Below, piece after piece: positions 5,056 to 6,414 of a DNA stretch of 6,414 bases. Source of the stretch: Candidatus Woesearchaeota archaeon (GTDB taxonomy: Archaea > Nanobdellota > Nanobdellia > Woesearchaeales > ARS49); NCBI GenBank assembly GCA_019323575.1, contig JAHWHB010000056.1:1-6414 (forward strand), in the 5' to 3' direction. A program made the translations under genes and the position numbers. Each line of letters begins with the position of its first letter. Position 1 is the first letter of the stretch. Below the pieces are notes generated by a model. It searched no databases and was not told where the DNA came from. It saw only the letters and a program-made list of their open reading frames with translations.

Positions 5056-5592
5056 TCACTTCTTTTTTCTTGCTAGCTCGTGGACTAGTGCTAGGATTTC
5101 TTGTCCTCTTTTTTCTGCTGCTACGTCTACTTGGTAGTCTAGTTCTGCTCTTAGTTCTGATGCTTCTGCTGCTCTGTTCTGGCTGATTAAGATGAAGAAT
5201 GCTAGGAATATTGCTTCTAGCGAGACTACCATTGTTAGTAGTCCGAAGGGGAATGGGTCAAAGATTCCTCCTGGTATTTTTCCTGTGTTCATTAGTATCC
5301 ATACTGCGAACCAGATTACGTGGAGGATTACTAGGAGTGGTGTTGAGAAGAGTTCTACTGCTTTGTCTGCTGTTCTGTCAAGCCAGTTTTTTTTCCTTTC
5401 TATTTCTGCTGCGATGTTTCTTGATCTGACTATGATTTCTTTTGATGTTGGTTTCCATTGCTGTTCTTTTCCTTTTTTTGCGCAGTTTTCACAGAGCGGT
5501 GCTAGTTCTCCTACTAGAAGTGCTTTTAGGTTTCCGCATTTTGTGCACGCGTATATTCGTGCTGCTGGAGATGGTTCACCTACTTTTAACAT
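5056..5592 (-). CDS. Zinc-ribbon plus DUF1003 membrane protein
   Basis: The 178-residue protein has an N-terminal zinc ribbon (C16-x2-C19 and C34-x2-C37) and a linker with a basic amphipathic helix (about 50-80). Two membrane helices follow (about 84-102 and 117-136), then a charged, probably coiled helix to the end (138-178). The segment between and inside the helices, with FDPFPFGLLT and SLEAIFLAFFILISQNR, is the signature of the DUF1003 family, whose function is unknown to me. The ribbon in front is an addition to the basic DUF1003 core. The start is the ATG at 5592-5590, supported by a TATA box 26 bases upstream and the absence of a ribosome site, so the message is probably leaderless. 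Its stop codon directly abuts that of the convergent mre11, with no spacer. Confidence 0.85.
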   Translation of the reverse strand: MLKVGEPSPAARIYACTKCGNLKALLVGELAPLCENCAKKGKEQQWKPTSKEIIVRSRNIAAEIERKKNWLDRTADKAVELFSTPLLVILHVIWFAVWILMNTGKIPGGIFDPFPFGLLTMVVSLEAIFLAFFILISQNRAAEASELRAELDYQVDVAAEKRGQEILALVHELARKKK

Positions 5593-5614
5593 GTGGGTTA
5601 GTATTGTTGTTTTG

Positions 5615-5628
5615 TATAAAAAGTTTCC
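5615..5628 (-). promoter_or_regulatory. BRE/TATA promoter of the DUF1003 gene
   Basis: The minus strand reads GGAAACTTTTTATA. The TATA centre near 5618 is about 26 bases ahead of the ATG at 5592, so the message should be leaderless. It lies in the 39-base gap after the gatB stop, so the gene need not depend on gatB transcription. Confidence 0.6.
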
Positions 5629-5631
5629 TGA

Positions 5632-6414
5632 TTATTTTAGTAGTCCTTTCAGTAATTCTTTTACCACGTTTGGTGCTGCTGTTCCTTTTGTTGCTTTCAT
5701 GACTTGTCCGATTATGAATTGCAGTGCTTTTTCTTCTCCTTTTTTGTAATCGTCTACTGCTTTTTGGTTTTCTGCTATTGCTTTTTCGCAGGCTTTTTTC
5801 AGGATGTCTTCTCCTGCTACCATTTCTAGTTTTTGTTCTTTGACGTACGCTGTTGGGCTGAATTTCTTTTCTGCTAGTTGTTCTATTATTCTTTGTCCTA
5901 TTCTGTCTGTTATTTTTTTGTCTACTAGCATTTTGAATAGTTCTGTCAGTCCTTCTTTGTTGAATGCTGTTTCGCGTAGCTCTTTTTTCTTGTCATTCAA
6001 TAATCGCAGAAGTTCTCTTCTCGTCCATCTCGCTGTGAATACCGGGTCTACTTCTTTTGCTATTTCTTCAAACAATACTGCCACGTCTAGGTCTGCTGCT
6101 ATGATTCTTGCGTCGTCTTCGTCTATTTTCCATTCTTTTATCCATCTTATTGCTCTTTGTTCTGCTAGTTCTGGTATTGTTTCCTGTACTTTTCTAATCC
6201 ATTCTTGTGATATCTCAAACAGAGGAAGATCCGTTTCTGCTATGTAGCCGTAGTCTTCCTCTTCTTCTTTTGTTCTCATTGAGTATGTTATTCCTTTTTC
6301 TGCGTCCCATCCTCTTGTCTCTTTTTTTACGTCTTGTTGTTTTTGTCTTTGCACTTCGTAGTTTAGTGCTCTTTCTATTTCTTTGAATCCTGTTATGTTT
6401 TTTACTTCTACTCT
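5632..6414 (-). CDS. gatB: Asp-tRNA(Asn)/Glu-tRNA(Gln) amidotransferase subunit B, C-terminal 260 residues (5' end outside window)
   Basis: The frame is open to the right edge, so only roughly the last half of a protein usually near 480 residues is present. Visible residue 1 is the Arg of RVEVKNITGFKEIERAL, the GatB cradle segment that carries the substrate tRNA site. ETRGWD (32-37) and MRTKEEEEDYGYIAETDLP (46-64) follow, then the helical domain. The YqeY-like tail ends in FIIGQVMKATKG, a hallmark of GatB C-termini. GatB binds misacylated tRNA and, with the GatA glutaminase and GatC, amidates it in the cytoplasm. The archaeal paralogue GatE is less likely because its AspRS-like insertion is absent between the cradle and the tail. 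One oddity is YGYIAETDL where GatB usually has YRYFPEPDL. A GTG at 6354 is an internal Val codon, not the start. Confidence 0.92.
   Translation of the reverse strand, partial: RVEVKNITGFKEIERALNYEVQRQKQQDVKKETRGWDAEKGITYSMRTKEEEEDYGYIAETDLPLFEISQEWIRKVQETIPELAEQRAIRWIKEWKIDEDDARIIAADLDVAVLFEEIAKEVDPVFTARWTRRELLRLLNDKKKELRETAFNKEGLTELFKMLVDKKITDRIGQRIIEQLAEKKFSPTAYVKEQKLEMVAGEDILKKACEKAIAENQKAVDDYKKGEEKALQFIIGQVMKATKGTAAPNVVKELLKGLLK

Noticed and set aside
5192..5749. Plus-strand frame of 185 codons opposite the DUF1003 gene and the gatB end
   Set aside because: Shadow of two recognised genes; it spans their intergenic gap without any start signal of its own.
6352..6354. GTG as start of the gatB frame
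   Set aside because: The frame continues open upstream to the window edge with conserved GatB residues (RVEVKNITGF), so this GTG is an internal valine.

Overview
The window reads as a piece of an archaeal chromosome, probably from a small-genome lineage of the DPANN type. The archaeal assignment rests on several signs. There is a complete oapA-oapB-oapC set (Era-like GTPase, DUF2073, DUF2072 zinc ribbon). A HerA ATPase is coupled to an Mre11-type nuclease. Genes have BRE/TATA-type promoters, several placed about 26 bp before the start codon (leaderless mRNAs), and others have GGAGG/GAGGTGAT Shine-Dalgarno sites. The DPANN placement is an inference from the style of the small lysine-rich proteins and the short membrane-anchored protein. 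It is not proven here.

Layout, left to right. Minus strand 1-230: start of a membrane-anchored protein cut by the window edge. Minus strand 291-1683: tightly packed oapA-oapB-oapC operon (order of transcription oapA 1683 to oapC 291) with a TATA promoter near 1730. Minus strand 1778-2008: a 76-residue protein made of two 40-residue repeats, ending in an 11-T terminator. Minus strand 2100-2306: a 68-residue lysine-rich protein. Divergent from it, plus strand 2396-5055: herA and mre11 overlapping by GTGA. Minus strand 5056-5592: a zinc-ribbon plus DUF1003 membrane protein whose stop codon abuts that of mre11. Minus strand 5632-6414: the C-terminal 260 residues of GatB, continuing off the right edge. 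Coding density is very high. No tRNA, rRNA, CRISPR array, insertion sequence or convincing origin was seen.

Functional themes. HerA and Mre11 are double-strand-break end-processing factors. The Oap proteins are named for lying beside an origin in haloarchaea but have no settled function. Together they give the block a replication/repair flavour. GatB and the DUF1003 protein look like unrelated neighbours.

The most notable features are these. (1) Third codon positions are almost mirror images on the two strands (T/G-ending on plus, A/C-ending on minus), which points to a strong strand-wise replication bias with no switch inside the window. (2) The herA-mre11 pair has neither rad50 nor nurA beside it. 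(3) In Mre11 the normally invariant metal-binding Asn of motif III is Ser. (4) The internally duplicated basic protein has a possibly structured leader.
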